This document shows, in pieces, positions 63,801 to 64,000 of a stretch of DNA of 64,000 nt (position 1 is its first letter; every line of letters starts with the position of its first letter). Origin of the DNA: Sarcocystis neurona (taxonomy: Eukaryota; Apicomplexa; Conoidasida; Eucoccidiorida; Sarcocystidae). The notes beneath the pieces are model-generated. The model worked only from the letters and a program-made list of their open reading frames with translations, was not told the origin of the DNA and did no database searches. The stretch lies in contig KL647300.1 in NCBI GenBank assembly GCA_000727475.1, forward strand, positions 2,868,062 through 2,932,061, given 5' to 3'. A program made the position numbers and the translations under genes.

Positions 63801-64000
63801 TTAGTTGTCGGGACTGAATGCCCCGAACACGCCAGTGGCGCTTTGCGAGTACATCTTTTTATTGATCTTTTTCAAGCATACAGGCACACGGTCATCTTGA
63901 CTTCCTTGTGCGCCAAGCTGTCCTATTCCATGGGGTAGCTGTGTGCTTTCGTTGCTCTGCGAACAAAGTCAGTTTGCACAAGCGTTTACTATCGCAAACC
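60870..64000. other. Gene-poor stretch
   Basis: Only small random-looking ORFs. It contains the 16-bp palindrome CTGAAGACGTCTTCAG at 62161-62176, a TGCATGCA at 63038-63045 and a 29-bp hyphenated palindrome at 63740-63768. Confidence 0.45.

Noticed and set aside
1..64000. Telomere-like TTTAGGG/CCCTAAA arrays, CRISPR arrays, rRNA genes
   Set aside because: Scanned by eye on both strands; no tandem heptamer array, spaced identical repeats or rRNA-like sequence was seen.

Overview
The window looks like nuclear DNA of a coccidian apicomplexan, most probably an Eimeria species. The first ~33 kb is saturated with CAG/CTG triplet tracts that translate as alanine, glutamine, serine or leucine runs, interrupted by (TA)n, (CA)n and GATA-type microsatellites. 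Past ~33 kb these tracts become sparse. This matches the alternation of repeat-rich (R) and repeat-poor (P) segments described for Eimeria chromosomes. Genes are split by introns with GT..AG ends, and there is no operon-like packing. Species cannot be fixed from the sequence alone, and there is one 719-base run of N.

Layout. At 30-4168 a minus-strand three-exon model has mutually compatible phases; its first intron carries an antisense Ala-Lys-Glu repeat frame. From 4.2 to 9.7 kb there are low-complexity triplet blocks of alternating polarity, a ~300-bp polypyrimidine tract and microsatellites, with a weak minus-strand gene at 7.4-8.1 kb. From 9.7 to 17.7 kb there is a series of plus-strand candidate exons, including a long acidic Glu/Ala frame (13.5-15.8 kb). 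At 18.9-24.7 kb lies a very large plus-strand Gln/Ala/Pro/Ser-rich protein gene containing the assembly gap. From 25 to 33 kb there are scattered short candidate exons on both strands.

From 33 to 64 kb most of the sequence is anonymous, with degenerate duplications and small unrecognised ORFs. Two genes stand out. One is an intact 693-residue plus-strand ORF at 43.3-45.4 kb of unknown function. The other is a minus-strand split gene at 58.75-52.8 kb encoding the plastid-type soluble glycerol-3-phosphate acyltransferase (ATS1 type). It has an N-terminal signal-peptide-like segment and a long basic/Ser-rich extension of the kind that directs proteins to the apicoplast. It is the only gene here I can assign to a pathway: synthesis of lysophosphatidic acid from glycerol-3-phosphate and acyl-ACP in the apicoplast.

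Because triplet repeats keep several frames open at once, most long ORFs in the first 26 kb have equally long mirror ORFs. I preferred frames by mixed amino-acid composition between the runs, splice-site phase and start context. I saw no tRNA, rRNA, CRISPR, telomere array or reverse-transcriptase-like gene. No exotic new system is evident; the strongest unusual features are the strand-switching triplet polarity, the nested antisense frame and a recurrent short palindrome.
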